Shown here one piece after another: positions 11,978 to 22,804 of a DNA stretch of 64,000 nucleotides. The stretch is taken from contig NC_092409.1 of the NCBI RefSeq assembly GCF_009017415.1, forward strand, positions 5,952,001 to 6,016,000. Reading direction: 5' to 3'. The notes under the pieces are model-generated. The model was not told the DNA's origin and ran no database searches. It worked only from the letters and a program-made list of their open reading frames with translations. The stretch's first letter is position 1; each line of letters starts with the position of its first letter. The DNA is from Aspergillus flavus. Its lineage: Eukaryota; Ascomycota; Eurotiomycetes; Eurotiales; Aspergillaceae. A program made the position numbers and the translations under genes.

Positions 11978-13198
11978 CTAAGCCTTTGAGAGAGAAGGTG
12001 AAATTAAACTTAAGGATGCACTTTGACTGTAAGAGGGTTGTGTGACTGCACCCCTGGCACCGCTCCTCCAGATAAAGGGAGAGCGAAGGTTGGCAAATCG
12101 TGCAATGCTCAACCCCTGTATCGAGCTTTCGATACCTATCAAGAGAGGACCAACAGTTGACTGTATGTTGCATACGTGATGTGCCTTATACAACTCACAG
12201 AATTTCGGATTGTCGATGTTGCGACAATCCTGCGCCAACTGGGCCAAGCTCATCCCCTCAAAGTTTGGTTTCGCACTCCGAGTGAGGATTCCAACTCGAT
12301 GCATTCCTTTCGTCAGCGCGCCAAGTCGCATACAGTCACAGCCTTCACAGCATTGTACGGGGCCGTTCTGTAGCTTTGAGAGGACATCATGCATGGAATC
12401 AATGACTCTCGCAATTGATCCTCGTCGAGAACCGTTAATTGCATCTAGAGTTGATAATGTTACTGTGAGTAGATGGGAAGATACTGAATCTATATGTCGA
12501 GACTCACCTTGGATCGCTGATGGTACTGGGAGTCGTGTGAAGGCAATCACGCTTGTGCTCCTGGACTCTAGGTACTTGGAGGAAGCTAAGAATGACTGGG
12601 GACTGGTTAAACACCCAGGAAACGATTAGCCATTTCTCGGCCTCATTCACTGAACTGGGATCCCCAAGGTGGAAATTCAATCCACTGAGCCATGAGCCTG
12701 GGAACACTTCTACTGCCTCATGACACTCATAATCGACCAACCGCGCGACCTCCATCAACCTATCCAAGGAGAGCAGCCGAGGCACCACACGTGCTCGATG
12801 GTGGATAATCAATATCAGGATTAAAAATGGCTTCGCCTCCCAATCCCGTACGGGAAATGTTAGACAGCCTGAGCTCTTAGCTCGGTTCCCTCCCGAAACC
12901 CATTCTGCAGTGTCCGTCCGAATTGTGGGCTGGCCAATGTCAGATGTTTTGATGATGCACGAATCTGAAGATGGCGCTGGGGAGGTACCAAAGAGCCCCA
13001 CCGTGAGCCCTGACAGCGTGGAATAAAGGAGTTCCCACAGGTTGTCCGGTAAATCATCAGGCACGTCATCCAGAATGAGAAAACGTCGCCGTTCGGGTCT
13101 AGCTCGTATACCAAGTCCTCATGGTGGCCAATGGTCTGTGAGGGACTGCTGATGAAGGGCGTGAATGAGTATGAAAATATTACGCGTATAGCGCGCAA
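11978..13198 (-). pseudogene. BTB/POZ-domain family protein, frameshifted pseudogene
   Basis: The family order can be read across three frames. Frame a (13198-12860) holds HHEDLVYELDPNGDV and, later, ASSKHLTLASPQFGRTL and REGTELRAQAV. Frame b (13064-12504) holds the intervening LILDDVPDDLP-like start, then LTFPVRDWEAKPFLILILII and LVDYECHEAVEVF. A third frame (12550-11978) holds the C-terminal hallmark CEGCDCMRLGALTKGMHRVG and GPLLIGIESSIQGLSIARF. Moving from a to b (near 13085), back to a (near 12960) and again to b (near 12870) needs single-base shifts with no room for introns. The step near 12510 can be a normal GTGAGT intron. This is known as a large, fast-evolving family in Aspergillus-type genomes. 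It is called a pseudogene because three shifts fall in conserved text. Confidence 0.72.
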
Positions 13199-13436
13199 GT
13201 AGGGCTCCGCTAGCCACGATGGAAGGCCAGAACATTAGGCATTTTAAGGCCAAGCATCTATCAGGATCAGGACTCTACGATAGTCTCAGAGTAACAGTTT
13301 CTACTTGATACATCCCTTTATTACCTTTTCCCTTTTAGTCTAATTCTATTTCGTATTAGTACATTTCCCATGATACATACCATACATATTGCGTGAACCA
13401 CAGCCATCATCCACTAATTATATAAAATGCCTCCCC

Positions 13437-15007
13437 TCAATCAGCCCCATGCTCATCATTAACCTTTGCACTGTATCGAGCAAAGGGACTGTTCTCCCTT
13501 AGACGCCTACCATGTTTCAGGAATATATACGGCGCCACGCAGTACACGGTTGCCACAGCAGCGATAATACTCGTCGCGACATTTGATCCAAGCCCCGAAT
13601 ACATCGGATACGCGAACAGAGGAAGACACCCGGAGGCCAACGCACGTAAGAAGCCCTGGACCGCCAATCCGGACGAGGCATAGATCGTATATGCGTCAGA
13701 AATATACCCACTCAGCGTATACGAGAACTCAGTCGCTGCAAAGCCGATGAGCACGAGGCCGAACATGGATGCGATCCAAGGGACATGGACGAGCGGTGGA
13801 ACTGTCCAGCCGAAGATCCAGAGTCCAATGGCCAGTGCGGGCGCAGCAATCGCGAATCCGCCGATTTTATCTTCTGGCTCTGGACGCTGGCTGGCTTTCT
13901 GTCGGGATTTCAGCTGGTGGTAGTCCCATAGGCGGACGAATCCACTGAGAATGATCCCAGGAAATAGGGCAATGAATGGTAGGGAGGTCGCCCTGGAGCT
14001 CCAGCCGAATTCACTGTAGACTACGGTGAAGGACTCGGTGAAGAGGTACATCATACCCCAGGCTGATGCGCTGAGGATGGAGACCAAAATGAGTATAGGT
14101 TCCGAGACACCTATCTTGGCAGGTCGTACTAGAATGACCTGCATAAGCTCGCGGGTGCTGTCAATTCGGTCAGGGTTTGGTATATTCATGTCTACTACTC
14201 CGACCTTTGATTGGAGGTTGTCAAAACGGCGTTGAAGCAGGGTTGTCGGCCGACTCTCCCGAACGGGTATAAGGAGGAAGAATGTTGCCGCACAGGTAAT
14301 GGCGGAAATATGGTAGACCCAGCGCCTACACATTGTCCGGTCAGTACATCTATGTATTTACACACCACAGCCGCCTGGTATACTTACCAACCTATCGCAT
14401 CCACTATATAGGACCCATAGATTGGGCCCACGGCGATACCGAGCATGGTGGAGCAATTCCAAAACCAGAGAAGCCAGAGCCTTGAGTGCTGGGAGTACAG
14501 ATCCTCGATACTTCCAGCTAGAACTATCGCCGGCACAGACGAGGCGAAACCGGAGAAGAAGCGGCCGATGAAAACTCCGGCTGGTGAAGGAACAAGGCCG
14601 ACGAGCAGAGAAGAAAGACAGTATGCACCAGCGGACACAAGGTAGGACTTCTGACGACCAAGAGCCTCAGAAAATGGAGGCATTATAAGCCCTCCCAATG
14701 CTTGTCCAGCGCCATACATGAACTGAAATCCGGTGAGCATCACGACCCTGCTCATTGCGTACTCAGACATGGCCTCTTCGGCAGCGGATGGCCCCGTCGT
14801 GCTCATGACGGTCGTATAGAACTCCAGGAAGAAGATGATGCAGGCATCGTAGAGCTTGCGCCGAAGAGGCCAATTGCGTGGGAATTCTCGGTGGTCTGTA
14901 TCCCACCCGAGTGTCCTGGACCCCGTCTTTCTAAGCCCCCTGTGCGCGGCCTCGCGCTCGAGATTATCGTGGTGTCCACTTTGCTTCTCCTGGTGACTTT
15001 CGTCCAT
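13437..15007 (-). CDS. MFS transporter, DHA1 drug/polyamine:H+ antiporter type
   Basis: Two exons, 14388-15007 and 13437-14325 (62-bp GTAAGT...TAG intron), encode 502 residues. The soluble N-terminus (1-50, His/Glu/Arg rich) ends in WDTDHREFPRNWPLRRKL, a pre-TM1 motif of fungal DHA1 carriers. About 12 membrane segments follow. The loop 2-3 motif PPFSEALGRQKSYLVSAG matches the family's 'SExxGRxxxY' form, and a central cytosolic loop separates TM6 and TM7. The start at 15007 is the first ATG; the longer frame upstream begins with a non-ATG codon. It is expected in the plasma membrane exporting a small organic compound. The substrate is unknown and no biosynthetic genes adjoin it. Confidence 0.92.
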
Positions 15008-15906
15008 GTCGTGGGGGTAGGTATGCAGCAAATGGCATCCCGCAAAAGGGCAACCATTTCGCCTGATATAAGGACTGTTCCTGGATAGGACCTAGCCATG
15101 ATGCGAGTATTGCTTCACGATCAACATCTGCTCAAGCCTCACGATGCCCTAAGTGGGTCCGATGACGTATCGCATCTTGTCACGGTACGAAGGAGTAATG
15201 ACCGTGATAGAGCATTCTGGAAGTAGAACTACGATTGGCATAAGTCATGAGCCTAGGATAGATATCAAGATAGACAAGATAGTCATGAGAAATACCCCTG
15301 TACGACCCATGGAAGGTAAAATTTCGAACCAGGGCGATAAGAACGGGTGTTCATCTGTTCGCTCGGCTCCAGACCCACGGTTCATGCATTGCATCATTAG
15401 TACCCTGCTAGATCTGCGATCGACCCAAATAACCAGGATGCTGGTTCATCCTGCATAAATATGACGTGGGTTTATACTTTGACAAACGAACTCCAGTTCG
15501 ATCGTGGAGCAAAGACAAGGAACCGGACCTCCAGGACAATGAGGACCGACTGCCCTACCCCTTGGATAGATACATCTATTGAACCTAATTTATAGTCAGT
15601 ATTCCTCTTAAAGAGCCGATGCCAGGGAAAGAGAAGAAAACAAGAAACAAGCAGCAAAGATTGAGTCTACCATTAGTTGGCGTTGTGGTGTAGTCCGGTA
15701 GCCGTGGGCTGGAAAATGAAAATGTTTGAGTATAGATTATACTTCTGAATACAATTTCGAACTAAACATTTCGTCTAAAATGTGTACTTAGGGTTCTAAC
15801 GCCGTATGCTAAGAAAATGCAGGATCAAAGGTACATTTAATGCGATATACAAGCAGTGAGAAATGACAGGTAGCTCCGCTGTGCTAGTGCTGGCCGTTGA
15901 CAACAT
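15008..15906. other. Intergenic, promoter of the MFS gene and 3' end of the peptidase gene
   Basis: About 0.9 kb. Short frames on both strands lack motifs. Nothing further recognised. Confidence 0.5.
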
Positions 15907-17798
15907 TTATTTCTTATCAAGGAAGCCAATGTTAACCAAAACATCTTCCAATGAGCCAGATTCGAAAGGGGGATAATCTGGTTCACACTTTGTTCCAACA
16001 GCAGGAAGGGTACCATTCGTCCAGTAATCCCGGATAATCCTCGACGTGCATGAAGACCCGTGAGCCAAAGTCGCGTGCTATAGTAACATGTTAGTCCAGG
16101 CACCACAAAGTTATATCCCACAAAGAAAGGACTTACCCCCCAGCCGCCATGCTCCAGCAGAACACTGCCCTCAAAGCTAGCACTGATGTTCTGTGCCGAC
16201 CGAAGTGGAGTGGCAGAGTCATAAGTATTGCCGATGACCATGATGGGATTCTTTGTCTTCGACTCAAAATTGCCCTCGTAGCGCTCTTTCGCGTCGAATT
16301 TCCACTGGGTGCAGGTCATGGCGATAGCGTTTCCGACTTCACCAAGTAGTTTGCTCGTCTGTGATAAGGTATTAAGATCAGGCATTATCTCGTCCAGGGT
16401 ATGCTTTCCGGTTTTCTTGTCAGCGCAGGGAATGGCGAATGCCGCGTCGTCACCCGCCATTCCGGCCGCCAATAAACTACCCACTCGGGCGTCAGCCAGC
16501 TCCTTGAACCCTGTGACATTTCCATCTAATATGAAGTTGAAGGCAGCGGCCAGGCTGGGATAGGAGCTAGGGCCGTAGAGAGCGAATCGAATGTAAGTTT
16601 TCATATAGCTGTGGTCAATGATGGAGTGCTCGTAGACGATAGGCTCGCGTTTCAAGTCGTCTAGAAGCTGGTAGATGCTTTCCTCAAGCTGTTCGGCTGT
16701 TTGGTTCCGGCTAGCAAGCGCACATTGTTCTGGTGTCTTGAGGCACTGCTGGAAGAAGCTAGAGAAGACCTTGTCTGAATCTGCCCACAATTCCGTGTCA
16801 CTGCAGGTAGGAAATCTCGGTTAGAATCGCCCGTGCAAAGCAAAGGGATTATTAAGCCATACTATGAATTGAAGTACTGGTGTGGATTCATAACACCATC
16901 TAGGATCAGCTTATCCACCCGGTCCGGGAACATCGCAGCAACAGTGGATCCCAACGCGGTGCCATATGAGAAACCTAGAGGAACGCAAATATTGTCAGCC
17001 TTTGGTACTGTCATGTATCTTCATGTAGATCTTGCTTACCCCAATACTTCAGCAGACCATCGTCCGTGACTGCATCCACAATTTGCATCAAATCCCTTGC
17101 CGTGAAGGCCGTGCCGAGGTATGCGCCATTTTCTTGCAATTCTCCCTCAGAGCAGAAATTGGCATACAATCCGCTACCAGCCCACTGCCTTCCTATCCCC
17201 ATCGTGTCGGAGGGCAGTGGGAAGTCATTAAATCGGCTTTCCGTACGAACCGCGAGTTGCTCTGTGATGTTTCTAGAACAGTACGTAGTGAGGGTCTTTG
17301 CGGTTCCTCTAGATTGCGATATTCAGTTAGTTACTCTGTAAGGCGAGTTACAGATAGCGGAGAAATATACCTCGGATCATGAGCAATCAGGTCATAGTGG
17401 CCTCCGGTCAAACTAGACGTCCGTCAGCGTCATAGAATCCTAGATAACCTTGTTGTCACGACAGTGGTATCTTACGCTTGTAATATATCGCCATCTCGAA
17501 ACAAAGAAAGCCTTGCCTCGAGACCCGGTCCGCCGAAGTTGAACAGAATGGTTCCCTTCTTCGGTCCACGAATAGCTGGGACTTTGAGAAGTTGAAGCTG
17601 GAGCGTTTTGCCTGAGTCAGGCTCGGTGTAGTCCAACGGCACAGTCAAGTTGCCGCATTGAGCTGGCGCAGTGACTCCTTCGTCTTCGCAATTGCCCCAG
17701 GCTATCTTCTCGGAGCGAGCGTGATTGTGAAGTGCAAGCGGTGTGGCATAAGAGCCAACCAAGAGAGATGTTAGAAGGAAAGTAGGTTTCCAAGCCAT
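15907..17798 (-). CDS. Secreted TAP-like serine peptidase (tripeptidyl/prolyl aminopeptidase type, alpha/beta hydrolase, S33-like)
   Basis: Six exons: 17476-17798, 17371-17412 (42 nt), 17040-17308, 16863-16974, 16137-16800 and 15907-16077, totalling 526 residues. A signal peptide is seen (MAWKPTFLLTSLLVGSYA). The conserved order is FNFGGPG (oxyanion region), HYDLIAHDPRGT across exons 2-3, GFSYG with nucleophile Ser214 in exon 4, GNTYDSATPL with Asp443, and WGHATL with His471 across the last junction. Each splice choice keeps frame and rebuilds a known motif, which supports the model strongly. The C-terminal domain fits the TAP C-terminal family. It should release short peptides from the N-terminus of extracellular proteins. 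The neighbours give no specific context. Confidence 0.92.
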
Positions 17799-18793
17799 TG
17801 TCGATGTGGTTGAAAGGCACTGGCTCGTTGTTTGTTGTTGATTGTGATAGAAGACATCTTCTCGACCAGGGCTTCACATTCTTAAATAGTCAAGTGTGCC
17901 AGTGCGTGAGCAACCACATCATACCGAATGGAAGCGCTGGATATGGTCAATTTCAGATAATTTATGGCCAAGACTGTGATAGATTCCATGGCTACCACGG
18001 TGTTCTCCACTTAAGGCAGGGCTGAGTCGGACTTCCTCCAATGGTTACTCTCTATGGCATTCAGGCAACCAGGAGCTGGGGTACCCATCCACCTTGGTAA
18101 GCTTTGCTCAGCCTTAATCCTAATTGCCTTGGGTTGGCGTCGGGCTAAACACGTCGGCACAGCCTCAGGCTCTAAGGTGTCGATATTACCCGATTTGGTG
18201 ATACGGAGCGCCGTCAAGAAAACACCGAAAAAGCAGTCGTGAGCCAAGACTTCAACCTCGTATTGTCGTCTTTTTTCATACGTCCAACAAGAGCCTCGCT
18301 GGGCAATGACAATGACCATGGACATTGCTGGCATGACTGGTCACATGATGCGCTGGTATTGCCTTCTCGAGTCAGGACCAGGGCTGATGATCGAGGATTA
18401 TTAAGTCATAATCGACTCTTGTGGGTGCCTCGTGGTGATCGGAAGCCTTCATCTCGTGCTATATATAGTGCAAGGCAAAGATGACTGCGGGGGATGGTTT
18501 TCTCCTTACGGTAGCAAGGTTTGTGTACGGCATAGAGCTTTCTGTAGCAATTCAGGCTAGGGTTCTCTAGAGTATTCGTCAAGGTCATTATATATTTCCG
18601 TCTGCCCCTGCGGGCTGTCATGTAGGATCCATACAATATAAAAGCAAAAGGGTATATACAACAGTACATCATTCCATCGATAGAGCTAACCAATCAAGTG
18701 ATCGAACTCTATCCGTTCGCCTTGTCTCCTATATTCTCCGCCCCGCGATTCTTATATTCTCCGTAAACGTCATATCCTTCAGAGTTTGTCCAA
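17799..18793. other. Intergenic, no gene recognised
   Basis: About 1 kb upstream of the peptidase gene and downstream of the hydroxylase gene. Frames at 17798-18334 on both strands look like chance frames. Confidence 0.5.
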
Positions 18794-19840
18794 TCATAGC
18801 AGCGGCATAGAAATCTGGTTATCGTAATCGATGTTATCCCTGTAGCATTCGACCCGATCACCGCACGTGCCGAATACACGATCCCACAGACGGGTTTGTT
18901 TGCCGTAGTTTGCGCTCTTCTTCCATCCCCGGCGGTGGTGGATATCATGGTCTTCAATGATAAGTTCAGCATTAAAGATCCGGAGGAACCAAGAGAGGGT
19001 ATTGGGTGGTACGGTGTGCAGGCGGAGGCCACTGTGGCCCGCGACCTCGGCGAAAACAACATACTGGTGGCAAATCCACCACTCGTAGAAACCCATAGGG
19101 AAACCCATGAGCTTCATGCTGAAGTAGGTCATGAGCGGGATACCGGCGATATCGAAAAACTCCTGTTCGGTATCGGCGTACAGTGTCAAGAGTGGATTGG
19201 GGTGCTTGGTCAGGTGATGAGTCCGGTGGTATTTCCAGAGTCCGTTCATCTCGTGCATCAACCGGTGGTACCAATAAAACCAAAAGTCGAGAATGATTCC
19301 GTAGAGCCCGGCTTCGAGGGGGAGCCAGAGCCAATTCATAGTCGAAGGGGGTTGGCTGGCTCGATAGCTGAGGAACACGGTGAACATAGGGCGAAAGGTG
19401 GATGTCGAAACCAGGGAGTGGACGACCTTTTTCACGCCGACATCCGGTACCCCATCCCGCTCGTGTTGGTCGCCATCGAGGAATCCCAGGGTGTGGCCCA
19501 ACCGCCGAAGGATGTGTATTTCATGAATGGCGATGGCTTTGAAAGCCGCGCTATAAAAGATAAAGGCGGCCAGGGGGCTTAGGTTGTGGCCAGTATAGGA
19601 TGTATAGACGTGATGGATGGCGAGAGGGATGAATGCGTGGGTGAGTACCCAGCAGTGCAAATGCCATTCCGGCATGTAGGGCACCTTCTCTTCCTTATTG
19701 TGGACAGGCACTTCTTTATCCAAAGTTACCGGATGGATGCCGAGTATCTCATAGAACCAGTGGAAGATGGTCCAGTCGGCGCGGTCTAGCCGACGCCATG
19801 TGGACTTCATGGAGTCCTTCGGGTTTAGGTGGCCACTCAT
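18794..19840 (-). CDS. Fatty acid hydroxylase superfamily di-iron membrane protein (sterol desaturase-like)
   Basis: A single exon encodes 348 residues. The eight-plus histidine ligand set of the superfamily is complete: HRLMH at 192-196, HRTHH at 205-209, and HDIHH at 298-302 (in EDHDIHHRRGW), with a further HSGLRLH before it. Hydrophobic segments (about 60-105, 160-192, 225-260) flank the His clusters, as expected for an ER protein using O2 and cytochrome b5-derived electrons. The protein could hydroxylate or desaturate a fatty acyl, sterol or polyketide-derived lipid; the exact reaction cannot be read. The ATG at 19840 is the first in frame. A long antisense frame (18896-19582, +) is only a shadow. 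Confidence 0.92.
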   Translation of the reverse strand: MSGHLNPKDSMKSTWRRLDRADWTIFHWFYEILGIHPVTLDKEVPVHNKEEKVPYMPEWHLHCWVLTHAFIPLAIHHVYTSYTGHNLSPLAAFIFYSAAFKAIAIHEIHILRRLGHTLGFLDGDQHERDGVPDVGVKKVVHSLVSTSTFRPMFTVFLSYRASQPPSTMNWLWLPLEAGLYGIILDFWFYWYHRLMHEMNGLWKYHRTHHLTKHPNPLLTLYADTEQEFFDIAGIPLMTYFSMKLMGFPMGFYEWWICHQYVVFAEVAGHSGLRLHTVPPNTLSWFLRIFNAELIIEDHDIHHRRGWKKSANYGKQTRLWDRVFGTCGDRVECYRDNIDYDNQISMPLL

Positions 19841-22056
19841 GAGGACTGTGTCTGCTATGTTATGATCGGTTAGGGAGAACGTTGCACCCCATGGGGAGGG
19901 GGAAGGGCTTGCTATTTAATATCTGGTAGCTTCTGCCCTGGCCACTACAACATTTGGCCACGAGAAGGAAAACGTTTAGACTGCCGTGGCATGTATTTCC
20001 AATACTGAGAATGTTGAGTCACCAATTACAAGGCGACAATACACTGCACCCTGGCGTTTTGTATGGTAAAAATGGCACGGGAGATACGACTAGTGGCCAA
20101 GTATCTACCTAGATACTTTTATTATTGTGGTCAAGGAGTGTGGATCGAGATAGTCGGCATGTGAATAAGATTATATTTTGGGTTGAGAAGGAAATGGGGG
20201 GTGTGAAGTCACTGCAGATCAGGTCCGAAAAGGGGCCTCAGTAATGTGTTGGATGACTTTGGTTCGTGATTAGCGACAGACTAAGCTACAGAAGGAAAGC
20301 AGTTCGCCATGGAACAGCTTCGACTCTGCCTGTTTCACCATCCACATGATGTCAGTCCTTAGTTTTCCCCGCATGAGTGTGCCTCGGACGTGCAAACTGT
20401 TGAGAATGGCCTGATACTTTGACTTTAACACAACTGCGATCTTCGATTAGGGTCTTCTGGACGATGCCTAGCCATCTTCTGAGACACACTACACCCTTGT
20501 TAAAAGCTCCATAGTCTAAGATGGATCGCATAATGATCCACGGCGCATGGAGGCGCTGTCTTGAAACCCCCGCGTCCAAGATTTGGGTGCCATATAACCG
20601 TCAGTTCCAACCCCTTATCCGTTCCGTACTTTTGGGTGGGGCCTCTACACGGAACATATGGATTAGTTAGGGTTGTTGGACAACACCTGATTAAGCAGAC
20701 AAAGTAGTGCGAAGACAAGTTCGTCTGTCCTGGTCATTACTCCTGTGATATTGTCTTCTCGAGTAAGGGAAATTGAGAGAGGGAACAGTGAGAGACCCTA
20801 TCATCACTCTATCATCAAGGTGGACTTCAGTCTGGAACGAAATTTCCCGAACCGGGAAACGGGCGACGATCGCTCCACTTTGGTTGGTTGCTGAGACGAG
20901 TAAGAGTTGCGAATTTCCCAGCCTAAGGACTTGGGCCCCTGGCACATTTATTATTATGAAAAGTATTACGTACTTTGTGTCAGTTTTCTTTACTGCGAGC
21001 CAAGTGATGTTAAACCCAATAAGTCGGATAACCATTTTGGGTAAGCATTGCGACCTGATATACTCTCGGTTAACCCTCATTATAATGGATCAGTCATACT
21101 ATTCTCTTCATTCTCGCCAGGCTTCAGCATAACATTTGATAACCATGACAGTTGCCGGGATTGCACGGCATAATTTTATCTGATCAAATTATTGTTTCAG
21201 GCAGAAATGTTGCGGGTGTGCGTGTTATCACGAGTCATGCCGAACAGCTAAACGTGATATTTATACTGGCGACCTTTAGACGGAAAAGCAAAGAGAGCTG
21301 AGGGTTTAAGGTTGTGTAATATTTCTAGATAAACTTGGCTTGGTTTCTGCATTAAAATATGGGCTACCGTGAACTAGTTTGCGTAATGCATGCCTACCAA
21401 ATGCCAACCTCAAACATGAATCACGACAGTCTGGTATTTCTGCTACACACAACGCTTATGCCTTATTTGTAGCTCTCGAGTTCTCGTAAATTACCGCCCG
21501 GCCCGATATTTGGTGAACAATCTTGATATAGACTAAGGTTCGGCGTCGCTGTCGTGTGTTCCAACACTATGATAGGTATCAATAAGGCCCAGCAGCCGGG
21601 TTGTCCAGTTTTAAGTCGCCACGGGTAAGGATCTGTCTTCACATGACCTCTGCAGATAGAGTCGCCGCCGATACCTGTTTAGTTCATGTCGATTTGTTAT
21701 GTCAATGAAGCCTCGGCCAAGTTTGGACATGATCACGTCTCCCACCGAGCAGCCTGGGAGTTATCGAAGCACATGAATGTCTATATGAAGTCCCAACGGG
21801 GCCGCCAGCGAAGGCAGACACATAACACCACCCAATAATGGTTTAATATGAGCGGCAAATCGTCTGCTGATCGCAGAAATGCATTTCTCTATGCGGAGTT
21901 ACCTTGCGCGGATTTCTTTGCGCGTTATCTTGTCTTTTTCTTCGTCTGTACCACTTCTCTATGATGGCTTTTCAGAGCATTATTTTTTCGCCACTGTCTG
22001 CCATGGCCTCAATTGTGTCTGACTATAATAGCCAACGCTTTTTCTTGACAGTTTGA
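19841..22056. other. Large gene-poor gap
   Basis: 2.2 kb upstream of the hydroxylase gene. No family-like frame is found and no terminal repeats are seen. The last part (21961 onwards) starts with ATGATGGCTTTTCAG and runs about 30 codons to a TTGACAG that could be a splice acceptor for the exon described next. Confidence 0.4.
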
Positions 22057-22287
22057 GTTCTAGTAAATCCATACGGCAGTCATGCCAACAATATTGGACT
22101 TGATGACTACATCATCCGTCTGGGACTGGTTACCACGTCAGATGATCAATCAATCCCTATTTTGGGAAAGCTCAACAACGACCTTACCTGTGCCCGTGTT
22201 CTTACTTACGCGTTTCTCGACGAATGCGAGGGCTGGGCGTGCGGTGAGCTCCTATATCCCGAGTTTGGGCCGTATGTAGCTCTTTAG
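22057..22287 (+). other. Possible exon or fragment of an unrecognised protein
   Basis: This frame is open for 76 codons and reads smoothly: SHANNIGLDDYIIRLGLVT, then IPILGKLNNDLTCARVLTYA and LDECEGWACGELLYPEFGPY before a stop at 22285. The acidic, hydrophobically patterned text looks protein-like rather than random. A potential first exon (from ATG 21961) ends near 22050. Frame compatibility at that junction and a possible 3' exon after a GTATGT at 22272 could not be settled. No family is identified. Confidence 0.25.
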
Positions 22288-22804
22288 GATTCGGGCAGTC
22301 AACAGCCCATACTCACTTACTGGGTTCTTTCAAACATCTCTATGTTCGTAATAATGGCGACTCCTACAATAATCATTGAAATCCTACGATGGTAACAGAG
22401 ACCTCCAGTCTCACACCACCTTTTATCGACAAGAACAATGTTTCTACGCAACAAAATAAATCGCCAAAAGGGTGTACTCCTCGACAGTACGGAACCATAC
22501 CTTAAGTTTAGTATAGCTTGAATACTGCAGGGTTCTAATACGGACGACATTATTCGCAGCAAATATGGGAGGTACCTTACTCTGGATTGCTCTTGCCTTT
22601 CGTAGCTTAAGGGGGTGTCTATCAAATTTACAAAATAGGCAGTGGCACCGTTATGCCAAAGTCCAGGGCGATTGCCGTGAAATCCCCATAGTAGTCTATA
22701 ATTTTCACCTTCGTCCTTCTTCACTTATATGACTTGACATACCAGAGCTCGTCTTTTGTTACCGAACCTCTATCTACTACTGTCGAGTATACCCACCCAT
22801 CAAC

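Noticed and set aside
12210..12629. 139-codon + strand frame
   Set aside because: Antisense to the BTB pseudogene, no family features.
18896..19582. 228-codon open frame on the + strand
   Set aside because: It is exactly antisense to the fatty-acid-hydroxylase gene, whose histidine boxes are unmistakable. The frame is a codon-bias shadow.
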